Below are positions 1 to 10,520 of a stretch of 64,000 bases of DNA, piece after piece (positions within the stretch are counted from its first letter, which is position 1; every line of letters begins with the position of its first letter). The DNA is from Arctopsyche grandis (Eukaryota > Arthropoda > Insecta > Trichoptera > Hydropsychidae). Under the pieces are notes generated by a model. The model was given only the letters and a program-made list of their open reading frames with translations, did no database searches and was not told the origin of the DNA. The translations under genes were made by a program, and so were the position numbers. The stretch covers positions 18,527,685 through 18,591,684 of the forward strand of contig NC_135356.1 in NCBI RefSeq assembly GCF_051622035.1, written 5' to 3'.

Positions 1-696
1 ACTATAGTATTTTGAAAATAAACCGTGGAAAAGTCCATACAAGTGCGCGCGAGCTAACTCGTGACGGTGACCGCCCAACGGCACTTTTCCACATGTTTTT
101 CCGGATTTTTATCATAATTTTCAACTTTTTACTTACAGTAACTTAAACTTGAAATATTATTTAATATCGATAAAAAATCTTTGAAATCAATCTATGCTAT
201 CTATGTACATACATGTGCATGCATAAATGTACATACATGTGCATGCATAAATGTACATACATGTGCATGCATGTTATACATGTGCATGCATGTTAACTAA
301 GATGATTTCTATATATCCATTATTTTTATTAAATTATATAATAGATATATACATGTTACTATTAGAACGTACATATAGGAGCCTCGGACAACAAATGCAA
401 ATGTACATTACGTACATCAACTGACATAATAACACCGTTATGATAAACGTAAACGTGCGCTATTTAGTTTTTATTATCAAAAAATGCAATATATTTGTCA
501 TAAAAATATTGATTAGTAGAGTTATGACGTAATTTATATGAAAATAGTTATATAAGGTTTCATCAAATATTTATTCGAACTTATTTTACCAAATGTATAG
601 TCGAAAAATTTAAAAATGGTCAGGTATATTACATATACACAGTATTGGTATTATTATTTGATGTTTTTTAATTAAACAACAACTAACAACTACATA
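1..696. other. AT-rich stretch without a gene
   Basis: No open frame with recognisable homology is visible here. The segment is AT-rich and contains a short tandem repeat at 203-294. It ends at the TA dinucleotide (695-696) that flanks the Tc1-like element. Confidence 0.6.
203..294. repeat. 24-bp tandem repeat
   Basis: The unit ATGTACATACATGTGCATGC plus ATAA occurs at 203-226 and 227-250. A shortened unit follows at 251-270 and a variant at 271-294. The first two units are identical. It is a minisatellite built from the ATGTACAT/GCATGC motifs common across the window, with no sign of spacers. Confidence 0.85.
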
Positions 697-835
697 CCGT
701 CGCGGTTTCGGAAACCGGAACACTTGTGATTTTACGATTTTTGGGCCATAAAAATATTGTCCCTTTAGGTGTGTCGTTTTTAACGATCGGGTCTTTTAAA
801 TATGATTGTTTTCTACGATTTGAGTTCAGTTTAGT

Positions 836-1997
836 GTGAGTTTTCGAGGTGTATGGATCGAAATCGTTGATAATAAAAATACCATGCAACAATACATTCA
901 ACTATCATTGGAGGAGAATATAAAAATCACGGCTTTGCCAGACTCTGGACATTCATTGCGATCAATTTCTCAACAAATGGGACGTTCTGTATCTACTGTG
1001 TCAAGAATAATGAAAAAGAAAAAGGATTCTGGAACTTTTGCTCGTAAGAAGGGGACAGGACCGAAAAGATGCACATCCGAGAGACAAGATCGCCTGATAA
1101 CTCTATAATCTTTACGGTAACGGTTCAAAACTACTGTAGAGATAAGAAAAGAGATCTCGGATCAATTTTCAATTGAAATTAGTGATGTAACCTTAAGAAA
1201 ACGACTCAGAGAAGCTGGACTACACGCTCGGAAACCTGCGAAAAAACCATTACTTACGAAGAAAATGATGAAAAACCGATAAGAGTGGTCGAAATATCAC
1301 AAAAATTGGACGACATCGGATTGGCGACAAGTCATATTTTCTGATGAGTCGAAATTTAACCTCTTCAGCTCCGATGGTTTTCCGTATGTTCGAAGAAAAG
1401 TTGGAGAAAGATTCGACCAAAAATGTACCCTGAGACAGAGAAGCATCCCCCAAGCCACATGGTTTGGGGATGTTTTTCTTATTATAGAATTGGTCGAATA
1501 CAGTTTGTGCAAGATTCCATTAACGGAATAGCATATAAACAAATTCTAGAAGAAAGTTTATCCCATCAATGGAAAACCATCTTTCAAATTCTGATGATGT
1601 CATATTCCAAGATGACTCTGCCCCTTGTCATCGAGCTAAATTAGTGAGTATTAATTTTATTTAATGATATTGAATGTAATTAATAATATTTCGATCAAAA
1701 AACTGAAATATTTTTGTTACTTTTTTTTAGGTTCGGGTTTATTTGCAGGAATTGGGTGTAAATACATTAACATGGCCTGGGAATAGTCCCGATTTAAGCC
1801 CAATTGAAAATTTATGGATGGCTATTAAATATAGGATTAGTAAAACAAATGTGTCTAGCCATCAATCATTAAAAGAGACCATTGAAAAAGTATGGTATGA
1901 AGACTTCCCCATCGACATTTTAAGAAACTTAATAGATTCTATGCCTAACCGTATCAAATCCGTCATAAAATTAAAAGGAGCCGCAACAAAATATTAA
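836..1997 (+). pseudogene. Tc1-like transposase, broken, with an intron-like insert
   Basis: The enzyme would bind the inverted repeats and cut and paste the element. An N-terminal helix-turn-helix (SLRSISQQMGRSVSTVSRIM, about 945-1010) is followed by a second DNA-binding region (DVTLRKRLREAGLHARKP). The DDE catalytic domain shows VIFSDESKF near 1340, FQDDSAPCHRA near 1610-1640 and GNSPDLSPIENLW near 1780-1815. By my count 35 residues separate the second Asp from the final Glu, if 1644-1730 is removed; Tc1 usually has 34. In-frame stops occur at 1106-1108, 1118-1120 and near 1278, and frames shift near 1420 and again before 1600, so no functional protein is made. The last block, 1743-1997, is open to a normal-looking C-terminus. 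The ATG at 836 is the first in frame and may not be the original start. Confidence 0.88.
1644..1730 (+). other. 87-nt intron-like insert in the transposase
   Basis: The segment begins GTGAGT and ends with a pyrimidine run and TTTTTTTTAG. It interrupts the DDE domain between the CHRAKL and VRVYLQELG blocks. Both flanking blocks are in the same frame after removal, and the insert carries in-frame stops. This fits a short spliceosomal intron; most Tc1-group transposases are intronless, though some have introns. Confidence 0.6.
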
Positions 1998-2309
1998 TTA
2001 AGTTTTTATAATTTGTAAATAGCACCATGTGACTAATAAAATTAAAAGTTTGCGCTCAACTGTGTTTTTTCATTCAAAATTTCATTCAACTGTGGAGACT
2101 GCGTTTGGTCATAAAAACCGGCTCGGACTAAAATTCTCCCTACCTTTTTTGTTGTTGTTTCTTTTCTTAACGATTGTCGTTAAAATAAAGCACTATGATA
2201 TAATCTACCATTTTAATGACTTTGGTTGTTTATTTTATTTAAGATCACTGAAATTTTACGCAAAATCACATTTTTCTATGGTGTTTCGGTTTCCGAAACC
2301 GCGACTGTA

Positions 2310-2637
2310 CATACATACATAGGTACATACTAGGGTTTATACAAAAACCGACTTTTGAAAAAACCGGTTGTCGGTTTTTGATATTCCAATAAAACCGGTT
2401 TAAACCGGTTCCCGGTTTCACTCTAATATTATTTTAAAAAATCCAAACAATGGCAGACTTGACATCTAATGGAAGCTATATTAAATAATATTTACAGGTA
2501 TTTATTTCATTTAAAGCATCTGCATTCAACAATATGGTAGTTGTCTTTATGTTTTAATATTCCATCTTAAAGATAATGCTTCAAAATAATATTTTTTTTA
2601 CATTCTTGAAATTTTGATGGAACACCTTAGAACACCT
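2310..2637. other. Noncoding stretch with AAACCGGTTT motifs
   Basis: Between 2340 and 2425 the motif AAACCGG/CCGGTTT recurs several times in both orientations, including ACCGGTTTAAACCGGT. The rest is AT-rich with no coding signal. Confidence 0.5.
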
Positions 2638-2951
2638 AATTGAATGTCTATCTGTCTGTCTGTCTCGTAATGGCTCCTAAACCACTCAACCGATTACGAT
2701 GGAAATTTCAGGATTTGTTGTATACGTGTCCGGAAAGATTACTGTGAAAAAAAACCTCTTAATAATATGATTTGTAATTATGATTTTACCGACGCGAAAG
2801 TAAGCGCCATTGTGAAGTCAAGGAAATGTGTTTGTTGGTAACCACGTTAACACGGTTGGTTTATGACGACACGACGTTGAGAGACTTTAATCCATGGTAA
2901 GGGGAATTGCATGCCCTATTCTGGCATTGCAACGCATGCCAGGTTCAGCTA
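2638..2951 (+). repeat. Dispersed repeat family A, copy 1
   Basis: It starts AATTGAATGTCT with (CTGT)n, continues GGCTCCTAAACCACTCAACC and ends GGCATTGCAACGCATGCC then GGTTCAGCTA. The same modules in the same order occur at 13376-13703 (+) and 17715-18132 (-). The end forms a GGCAT/ATGCC stem shortly before CTAA followed by T, which resembles the hairpin plus CTRR terminus of Helitrons. No protein is encoded. The class is inferred; the repeat relation is seen. Confidence 0.75.
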
Positions 2952-4504
2952 ATATAGAAATAAAATCCCGGTTTTTTGTAGCAAAAAAACGATTTTTGAA
3001 TGTTACAAATTGATCTTATCAAAAGCCGGTTTTCCTAAAATCCCTAGAACATATGTACATATGTCTGTTATACAATTTTAATCCATGAGAATTCAATTTG
3101 GTTTGAATTAGCTAATCGTTTCATTCAATTTTCATGTTTAGACTGTCGTCACGTCTTACGTACATATATCTGAAAACTGAAAATTCATTGCAAAAATTTA
3201 AAGAAGCCTTTTATGAACAAAAATACATACGAGAAATCGTCATGGTTATTTAGTAAATGATGATGCTAGTGCAAACATGCTAAAAACGTGTACGAAATAA
3301 ATTAACATATTTATTTCATCATTATCGGTAGTCTTGAAGCAATTTTGTTCTCGTTTAGTAAATAACCGACTTCATTTAAAATATTAACAGATTTTCTTAC
3401 AAATATTATTATAACAAATTTACCGACTTCGTTAAAAAATATTAAACAAATTTTTATTCAATTTCTAAGCATATCCTTAATTTTTTCAGCAATACAATTT
3501 TAACGTTTTATTTAAGTAATAAATATGTTTTAAAATTGACGTGATTGTTTTTTTTTTTGTAACTTATTATATGTATGTATATCAGCAAAGCTGATGTAAC
3601 AAAGAAATATCTTAATTCGCTTGCTATTATTTTTGGTCGATTTTATGCAAATTTGCCGAATCAATTTATGTGTCTACCCAATTGATTAGATAGCCTGTCT
3701 CATTAGGTCGCCTATTCCGTGCTATTTTGGTCCCGATTCCTTGCAAATGTCGATTGTTATTCGTTCAAATATTTATATTGAAACACTTTGTCGTGATTGT
3801 CGAATGATTTTGTTGTGTTTCGATAGGAAAACAAAGCGCGTCACAGTGTTGACGCGCTGACGGGATAATGGCTGGAAAAACATTTCCATTTCCAATTAGA
3901 CCCGATTACAATTGCGAATATTATCACGAGTTTTAAAGAAACATACCTTTGTGGAGGCGGTATGCATGTGTATGTGCAATGTGTCACAGTTGAAATTGGC
4001 ACTTACAAATGACCGTCTAATTTTGACCTCTTCTTACCATAATAATTTGCCATTTTACCATAGTAATTTAACCAATTTAATAATTTAATGATTGGATTCA
4101 TATTAGATCTAATAAGTTTATAATTGGATTCATCATTTCAATGACTGTTGACTGAATATCAAAAACGCAAATCGCAGTGGAGGCTGTCAACTTCATTTAT
4201 AAAGAAAATATCCGTGCTGTTGAGACTATAATCTACGTAAATGATAGCTCAGATTTTAGGCAAAGTCGTAGAGTCAGCGAAGTCAGTTATATCAAAGCAA
4301 GCTCACACTATGATGAGTACCGAAATCACCGAAGTCGAAACGTGTTCCGCTGCAGTGGATAGAATCAAAGATTATTGAAAAAAAAAATAAAAATAGGGGC
4401 ACTGTATGATCATTTTTTTAACTCATGAAAATATAGTGACTTTTTATTAAAATTGCCCGGGAATTTTTCGAAAAAATCGAATAATCTTGATTATGTTAAA
4501 ATAT
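2952..4504. other. Noncoding, no recognised feature
   Basis: AT-rich DNA with short open frames only. A slightly GC-richer patch lies at 3830-3900 (GCGCGTCACAGTGTTGACGCGC contains an imperfect GCGCGTCA/TGACGCGC inverted repeat). The short open frame at 4177-4362 shows no family resemblance. I see no gene. Confidence 0.5.
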
Positions 4505-5580
4505 TTATTTATGTATTTAAATTTGGAACATTGTGGCATTACAAGAATTTCTAATGCGCCACAATGATCGAAAATATAATAAAGGGGAAAAACACATACA
4601 TATATGTATACATATATACAGACAAAAATACATAAAAAACAATAGTATCATAATAATAGCAGATAAAATAAAATTTTCAAATAAACAGAATATATGTAGG
4701 TATGTATGTATGTATGTAGTAGGAAATGTCTTGCATCTGCATACATACAGCCAGCACCAATATATAAGAACCAGCCATAAATACAAAACATCCCCGCGAG
4801 GAAGAAATAAGATCAAAATTCCACTCACACATCACATCTAATTATGAAAATAATGATGAGCGCAGCCTACCAGACAAATAGGTTAAAATAGTCTTTGATA
4901 ACCTACGCTTACTTACATTGGTGGAAAATATCACATTCAGGCACGGCAGCAACGATTTCACTAAGAAGTCGGATAGTTCTTGGAATAGGAGCCATCCGAT
5001 AAAAAACTGTGCGAGCAGGATATATAACCATCACATGATGATGTTTACCACGCGTAAAATTAATAGGGGCATAAAGTCCCAACTGTTCCAGCAAAATGAA
5101 TTAAAGATAAGTTCAAGGGAATTATACTCAATTAATTTGCTTCCACACGATAGCATTATACTCTGGCTTGCTTCTGACAAGCGAGTTGAAAAGCAAGTGA
5201 AAATACAAAGGGCCTCAAGACAAATCCAAGTCGACGAAAGGAGACATCAGCGACTGTCTTGATGTGGTTGTGAAAGGTGAGTTGAGAATCAAAAGTGATA
5301 CCGAGATCAACCACAGATTCCACACGCTTCAACAAGACGGATCCAATGGAATATCTGTGACAATAGAGCGAATGTTCATGTCCATAAAAATAGCTTATTA
5401 ATATTAAGTTCTAGACCTAAAATAGAACTGACCTCCAGTATGGCGTCAATATCAACTTGAAGAAGAGAGGCTTGCCTCTCATCCTTGACTGAAAAGAATA
5501 ATTTGACGTCGTTAGCAAACATGAGACATGATGCATTATAGGATAGATAGGTACACTTATTTAGCAATGATACAAACAAT
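4505..5580 (-). mobile_element. CR1/jockey-like non-LTR retrotransposon, 5'-truncated
   Basis: Reading the minus strand, 5579-5376 encodes a reverse-transcriptase core containing SCLMFANDVKLFF and ILGLELNINK, typical of the jockey/CR1 groups. Motif C reads FAND instead of FADD. Further remnants in other frames are FNSLVRSKPEYNAIVW (about 5190) and IPRTIRLLSEIV with DIFHQCK (about 5000-4909), the usual C-terminal end of these proteins. A 3' untranslated part follows down to 4505. It ends in a stem-loop (4529-4566, CATTGTGGC/GCCACAATG) and an AAATAAAT-type tail. Frameshifts and stops make it inactive. A second copy of the 3' region lies at 42645-43115. Confidence 0.8.
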
Positions 5581-6012
5581 ATGAGGATTATAAAAGTAAT
5601 GTTGTTTTTTCATTTATATTCATATTTGATTAAAACGTTTTCTATCCTTTTTGGGTATTACTGTCAAAATAATAAATATATTTATATGTAGGTATATACA
5701 TATTTACTTTCAGTTGTATATTAGGTACTAGGAATCGATACAACTCCATTTTAAATATTTAAACTTATTACAAGACCTTCTAAATCAACAAAACTTTCAA
5801 CACCGAAACTGATACGTGTATGGACAATATTATATATTGTAAAGTGGTGTTTACCTTTTGTAGTGGTCATCTAGCGATAAGCAATAATTGGATTATTATT
5901 TTTTTTTTTTGATATCGGTATGTAGGTACATATAATGCAATGGAAAACAAAATAAATTACTCTGAAATACATAGGTATATATTTTTAATGATAAAGAGCC
6001 TGTTGTGTTCTG
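5581..6012. other. Noncoding, nothing recognised
   Basis: AT-rich spacer between the CR1/jockey-like and RTE-like fragments. I see no motif, repeat or coding signal beyond short homopolymer runs. Confidence 0.5.
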
Positions 6013-8290
6013 CATAAGTGGACTTGGGAGAGTCCTAAAGGAGACAGAAACGAAATCGATTTCATCCTAACAAATGCCCTGCACTCCGTTAAAGACGTTA
6101 GTGTTTTAAGTAAAGTAGATATAGCTAGCGATCACAGATTAGTCCGTGCCAAGATGGCCATTAATATAAATTGCGAACGTAGGAAATTAATAAAAGGATG
6201 CAGTAACTCTCCAGATTTCGCTCAACTAAGGTCTAGGAAAAAGGAATTCGAACTCGAACTTGGAAATCGATACGGGAAATTAAACCCAGAAGCAGACATC
6301 GAGGAATTGATCACTGTAATTAGTTCGGTTCTAACCTCAACAGGTAAGAAACTAGGTGGATTCAGGAAACAGATTAAGCTAAGCAAAATTTCAGAGGAAA
6401 CAAAAAACCTAATTAAGCATAAAAGGAAGTTAGATAGGGATAATAATAAGCAAGAATACAATCTAGTAAATAAGGAAATTAAAAAGAGAATAGTCAGGGA
6501 TGTCAGGGATTTTAACAGCAAGCTAATAGAAAATACCATTCAGAATAACCGTAGCCTGAAAAAATGCAAACAAGATCTTTTCTTAGGCAAAAACCAAATG
6601 ATCGCAATCAGATCAGAGAGCGGAGTACTAATTAGGAATAGAGAAGAGATCATAGACAGAGTTTATACGTTTCTATGCAAAACTTTACGAGAACATCAAC
6701 GGTCAATTTCCCGCTCCGGAATCGACACACGGCCAAAGGGTTCCTGCAGTATTGCCTAGCGAAGTAGAGGCCGCGCTAAAAACTGCAAAGAACGGTAAAA
6801 CCCCAGGGGAAGATAATATTCCCATTGACTTACTAAAATGTGGCGGCCCCCCCCCCTAATTAATATCTTAGCTAGGCTTTTCAGCAAATGCATCCAGAAC
6901 CAAGCTATACCAGAAGGATGGAATTCCAACTATCGCAACTATCGGAACGCAACTATCATTTTAATACACAAAAAAGGCGACAAAAGCTATATCAAGAACT
7001 ACCGACCCATTAGTTTACTTTCAGCGGTCTACAAGCTCTTCACGAAGGTTATTACAGAAAGGCTGAAGAATATCCTCAACGAGAACCAACCTATAGAGCA
7101 GGCAGGGTTTAGGGCAAATTTCAGCACAATGGACCACCTCCAAGTAGTTGGCGAACTAATCGAGCGCGCCAACGAATATCAACGGCCATTGTGCCTAGGT
7201 TTCGTCGATTATGAGAAAGCCTTCGATACAGTTAGCCATAATGCAGTACTTAGCGCCCTACAAACACAGGGAGTGCCGGAACCCTATGTGGGACTGTTAG
7301 CTGCAATATATAAGAATGCCACAGCTTCGGTTAAAATTTTTTCAGGTACAGATAGATTTAGCATAGGAAAAGGAGTAAGACAAGGAGATACAATCTCGCC
7401 CAAGTTATTTAATGCGGTGCTTGAGGGAGTTTTCAGGAACTTGGATTGGGACACAGCCGGAGTAAGCATCAATGGTCGCTTCTTGAGTCACCTTCGGTTC
7501 GCAAACGATATAGTTTTAGTAGCTCATGATTCAGCTGACCTACTTATCAGACTGACACAGCTGGACAGGGAAAGTAGAAAAGTAGGATTAAAAATTAACG
7601 TAGATAAGACTAAACTAATGTTCAATAGTTATTGCATGCCTGATAGCATCCCCTTAGATGATAAACCAGTAGAAGTAGTAAATAATTATTTATATTTAGG
7701 TCAAATAATTGACATGTCTGGTAGTAAAGATGAAGAGATAAAGAGACGTATGAAATTAGGATGGAGTGCATTTGGACGGATGAATGCTGTTTTTAAATCA
7801 AAAATGCCACTCTGCCTGAAGAAAAGGATCTTTGATCAATGCGTTTTGCCAGTGATGACGTATGGATGTGAAACTTGGACACTGAACGCCAAGATGCTAA
7901 ATAAAATCCAATGCACTCAAAGAAGTATGGAACGCTGTATGCTTGGCATAACGAGGAAAGACAGAAAGCGGAACACGTGGGTGAGAAGTATGACAAGGGT
8001 AGTGGACATAGTGGATAGAGTGAAGAGATTAAAATGGCAATGGGCGGGTCACGTAGCTAGGAGGATGGACGAAAGGTGGACAAAAGAAGTGCTTGAATGG
8101 TACCCGAGAGAAGGCAAAAGAGTAAAAGGAAGACCGCAGGGAAGATGGGTGAACGAAATTAGGAAAATGTGCGGAATGAGATGGATGAGTGTTGCGCAAA
8201 ATAGAGACGAGTGGAAGCGTGTTGGAGAGGCCTTCATCCAGCAGTGGATGGCGAGTGGCTGTAAATGATGATGATGATGATGATATTTTT
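6013..8290 (+). mobile_element. RTE-like non-LTR retrotransposon, 5'-truncated, inactive
   Basis: The copy begins inside the endonuclease domain and runs to the natural 3' end, where the stop codon at 8266-8268 is followed directly by a (TGA)n microsatellite (to about 8285), a typical RTE-type tail with almost no 3' untranslated region. Fragments of the same family recur at 20568-20930 (-), 23540-23717 (+), 29445-29570 (-), 43222-43572 (+), 45250-45356 (-) and 60900-61580 (+). It is therefore the most abundant recognisable retroelement in the window. Confidence 0.9.
6016..8268 (+). pseudogene. RTE-like endonuclease/reverse transcriptase, broken
   Basis: The product would nick target DNA and reverse-transcribe the element RNA. 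Endonuclease end: KGDRNEIDFIL and the ASDHRLV motif near 6130. The RT domain lies within 6838-8268: NYRPISLLSAVYKLF, the fingers block EQAGFRANFSTMDHL, motif A VDYEKAFDTV, motif B VRQGDTISP, and motif C RFANDIVL. The first catalytic Asp of F/YADD is replaced by Asn, so the copy should be catalytically dead even apart from other lesions. The C-terminal part contains [25 protein letters not shown] and DEWKRVGEAFIQQW. Two compensating frameshifts occur: near 6669, and at a run of ten C at 6847-6856. The 5' end is missing, so no start codon is assigned. Confidence 0.9.
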
Positions 8291-8481
8291 AATAGTGCAG
8301 TAAGAAAAATAAAAGTGCAAACGTACCTACATATGTGTGAATGTACAAATGAATGTAATACGTAGTAAAAAATATTTGAAATCGAAAATCATTTATCACA
8401 ATCTCCGAAAGCCAATAATTACTTTAAGCAGAAGTATCATTGAACGCCTTCGTTATCGTTTATGTATACATTTGATTTTCG
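8291..8481. other. Spacer after the RTE-like copy
   Basis: AT-rich DNA with no coding signal between the (TGA)n tail and the 17-bp inverted repeat. Confidence 0.4.
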
Positions 8482-8527
8482 TATTTAACGTGGGGTATCG
8501 CTAAAAGCCAATACCCCACGTTAAATA
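8482..8527. repeat. Perfect 17-bp inverted repeat
   Basis: The arms TATTTAACGTGGGGTAT (8482-8498) and its exact reverse complement (8511-8527) flank a 12-nt loop, CGCTAAAAGCCA. It sits directly before the tandem pair at 8538-8910 and could be the terminus of that unit or a small foldback. Confidence 0.85.
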
Positions 8528-8537
8528 AAGCAAAAAT

Positions 8538-8910
8538 ATCTGTGGATGAATACACATTCTCATATTACAGTGTGAGAAAAACGTGCTCAGACGGTAACAA
8601 CAGTATTGTTTATAAATTCTTCGGAAAGAAACACTATATTTAAATATAATATTACTAGGGATGAGTCTAATGAAATATAATCGCATGAGTTATTCCTTTT
8701 TTTAGTGTACAATAATTTAAAAAATAATAAAACCCGAAGTCTGTCGATGAATACATTCTCATATTGCAGTGTGAGAAAAACTTTCTTAGACGGCATCAGC
8801 AGTATTGTTTATAAATTCTTCGAAAAGAAACACTACCTTTCAATATAATATTACTAGTAATGAGTCTAACACATTAAAGTATGCAATAAAAAAAAATAAT
8901 AAATCCCCAA
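8538..8910. repeat. Tandem pair of ~200-bp diverged units
   Basis: GATGAATACACATTCTCATA at 8545 recurs as GATGAATACATTCTCATATT at about 8745. Downstream both units share CAGTGTGAGAAAAAC, CAGTATTGTTTATAAATTCT, AAAGAAACACTA and ATATAATATTACTAG with GAGTCTAA. The period is about 200 bp. Each unit holds a TTCTCA/TGAGAA palindrome. No coding content is evident; it resembles a satellite dimer or a duplicated nonautonomous element. Confidence 0.8.
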
Positions 8911-10145
8911 GTCAAAATCGAAGTTGAAATCGGAATCGAGAATTGGGAATTGGACTCGAAATCGGATGGTGTGAAAAAAGAGCCTAGTGAACCTTAGAAT
9001 AGGCTTGTAAAAAAAATCGTTCAAAACCTCGGTTGAGACTCGTTGAACTTAGATACATACCTACCTATATAAGAAGATATTTGTGGTTTCGCAGGTTCGA
9101 TCAAAGTTTAGGCTTTTTACTAACCTCTTCTTAGTTCATAATCGGTTTATTATGTTCGGCTAGCGTTATCCCACACACACACACACACATAATAGTGTCT
9201 TTATAGGATATATATGTAGCTTTATATGTACATATATAGCGTCTTTATAATATGTTGTAAAACAGTGTTTATTTCAATTATATGTATGCATAAATCATTT
9301 GTGTAGATCTGCGTAAGGACGTATGCATTTATACCAGACATTGCGTCAATATTTACTACAGTTATCATTAAAGATGGTGTCCTTTGTGTCCTCACACGTT
9401 TGTCTCTTAATACATGTGACATCAAATTGCAAACAAGTGTTTGTGATATATTTAATAAAAATATTCAATATGTAAAATCGATACAACGTGATTTCAATCA
9501 TAACGAATAGACCATTTCAAGACTATAAAACAAAACGATTTTGTCAAAAATTTATTGCAATGTTAACATTATCTTTGTATAGAAATATGTGCATAGGGTC
9601 TTTCAACTCAAATCTTGCGTTTTACTTTGAAAACTTTTGAATTTAAGTTTTTGTATTAGAGCCGTTTTAAAACCTGTCTAGGGTTTAAGTTGGGATACCT
9701 AATCTGATAAATCAATATTTAGTGGTACCAAGTTGAACTCTGTGAATTCGGAGGTATAGCAAACGACCATAAAAAAAATCGTTATGTACATACATACATA
9801 CATACGTACATACACATACATATGTATATAAGCTTTTGAATTATATAATTGATAGTCCTTATTTATCAAGATCCTATTCCAATATCAGATCCCTCCGTAA
9901 TTCTTCATTATTTCACATTAATCCCTATTCTACCAACTACTCCTGTAATGCATTTTTATATAGATCTTGCTCTTTTTTTTTAAATATTTCCTTTTCTTGC
10001 TTAGAATTTTGATTTTATTTAAATTTTGATTATTTTTCTTAGTAATTCGTATATACATATGTACATACATACATATGTATGTATGCATTGTGGCACACAC
10101 AGGCACCGTAAAAGAAAAACCACCAAAAATTCGAAACATGAATAC
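8911..10145. other. Noncoding, microsatellite-rich
   Basis: Contains a (CA)n run near 9172-9188 and ACATACATAC tracts near 9784-9825 and 10050-10085. No gene or coherent coding frame is visible. The last part is probably the 3' trailer of the R1-like fragment that follows. Confidence 0.5.
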
Positions 10146-10520
10146 TCATAAGCCGTCGTGTTTTCCTTTCCCCAGTTTTTCGGGCGATGTCGCTCCAATC
10201 TCCTGCAACTCCCTTCTTTCTTCCGCCCAGGCCGGGCACACGAACAAGGAATGCTCTGCGTCATCTTCTTCAGCTTCGCAGTGGTGGCATTTCATTGAGG
10301 CCTCTTTTTTGATATTGTGGATATATTTGCCGAAACATCCGTAGCCCACCAGCAGCTGCGACAAGTGGAAACTGGTATCTCCATGTTTCTTCTCGACCCA
10401 GTTGCTCACGAACGGGATGATCCTGTAGATCCAGCGTCGCTTAAGAGAGCTGTACACCCGAAACCTTAATTTTGTTGCCGTTCCTTTCTTCCATATATAT
10501 ATATTGAGTGAATGCGACAA
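10146..10520 (-). pseudogene. R1-clade retrotransposon, C-terminal zinc-knuckle part
   Basis: The minus-strand frame contains RRWIYRIIPFVSNWVEKKHG, FHLSQLLVGYGCFGKYIHNI and a CCHC-type knuckle, CHHCEAEEDDAEHSLFVC, then PAWAEERREL. This arrangement, an RNase H-less C-terminus with a CCHC finger and the 'H..FL.GHGCF..Y' block, is characteristic of R1/TRAS-type retroelements. It probably belongs to the same decayed copy as 11258-12650, separated from it by about 740 bp of unrelated AT-rich DNA. The frame breaks shortly after LGKGKHDGL. Confidence 0.8.

Larger units (their letters stand above)
697..2307 (+). mobile_element. Tc1/mariner-superfamily DNA transposon, full length but inactive
   Basis: The 1611-bp element is flanked by TA (695-696 and 2308-2309), the target duplication expected of Tc1/mariner. 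Its terminal inverted repeats match over about 27 bp: CCGTCGCGGTTTCGGAAACC on the left, and CAGTCGCGGTTTCGGAAACC as the reverse complement of the right end, with a further GTGATTTT block inside. The outer part of each repeat contains its own small palindrome (CGGTTTC/GAAACCG). A decayed transposase lies between. Length, TA flanks and protein motifs agree with the Tc1 group. Both ends are intact, so it might be mobilised only in trans by a related transposase; that is inference. Confidence 0.93.

Noticed and set aside
203..294. Regular short repeats resembling a CRISPR array
   Set aside because: Units are contiguous with no unique spacers, and the DNA is eukaryotic. Simple tandem repeat.
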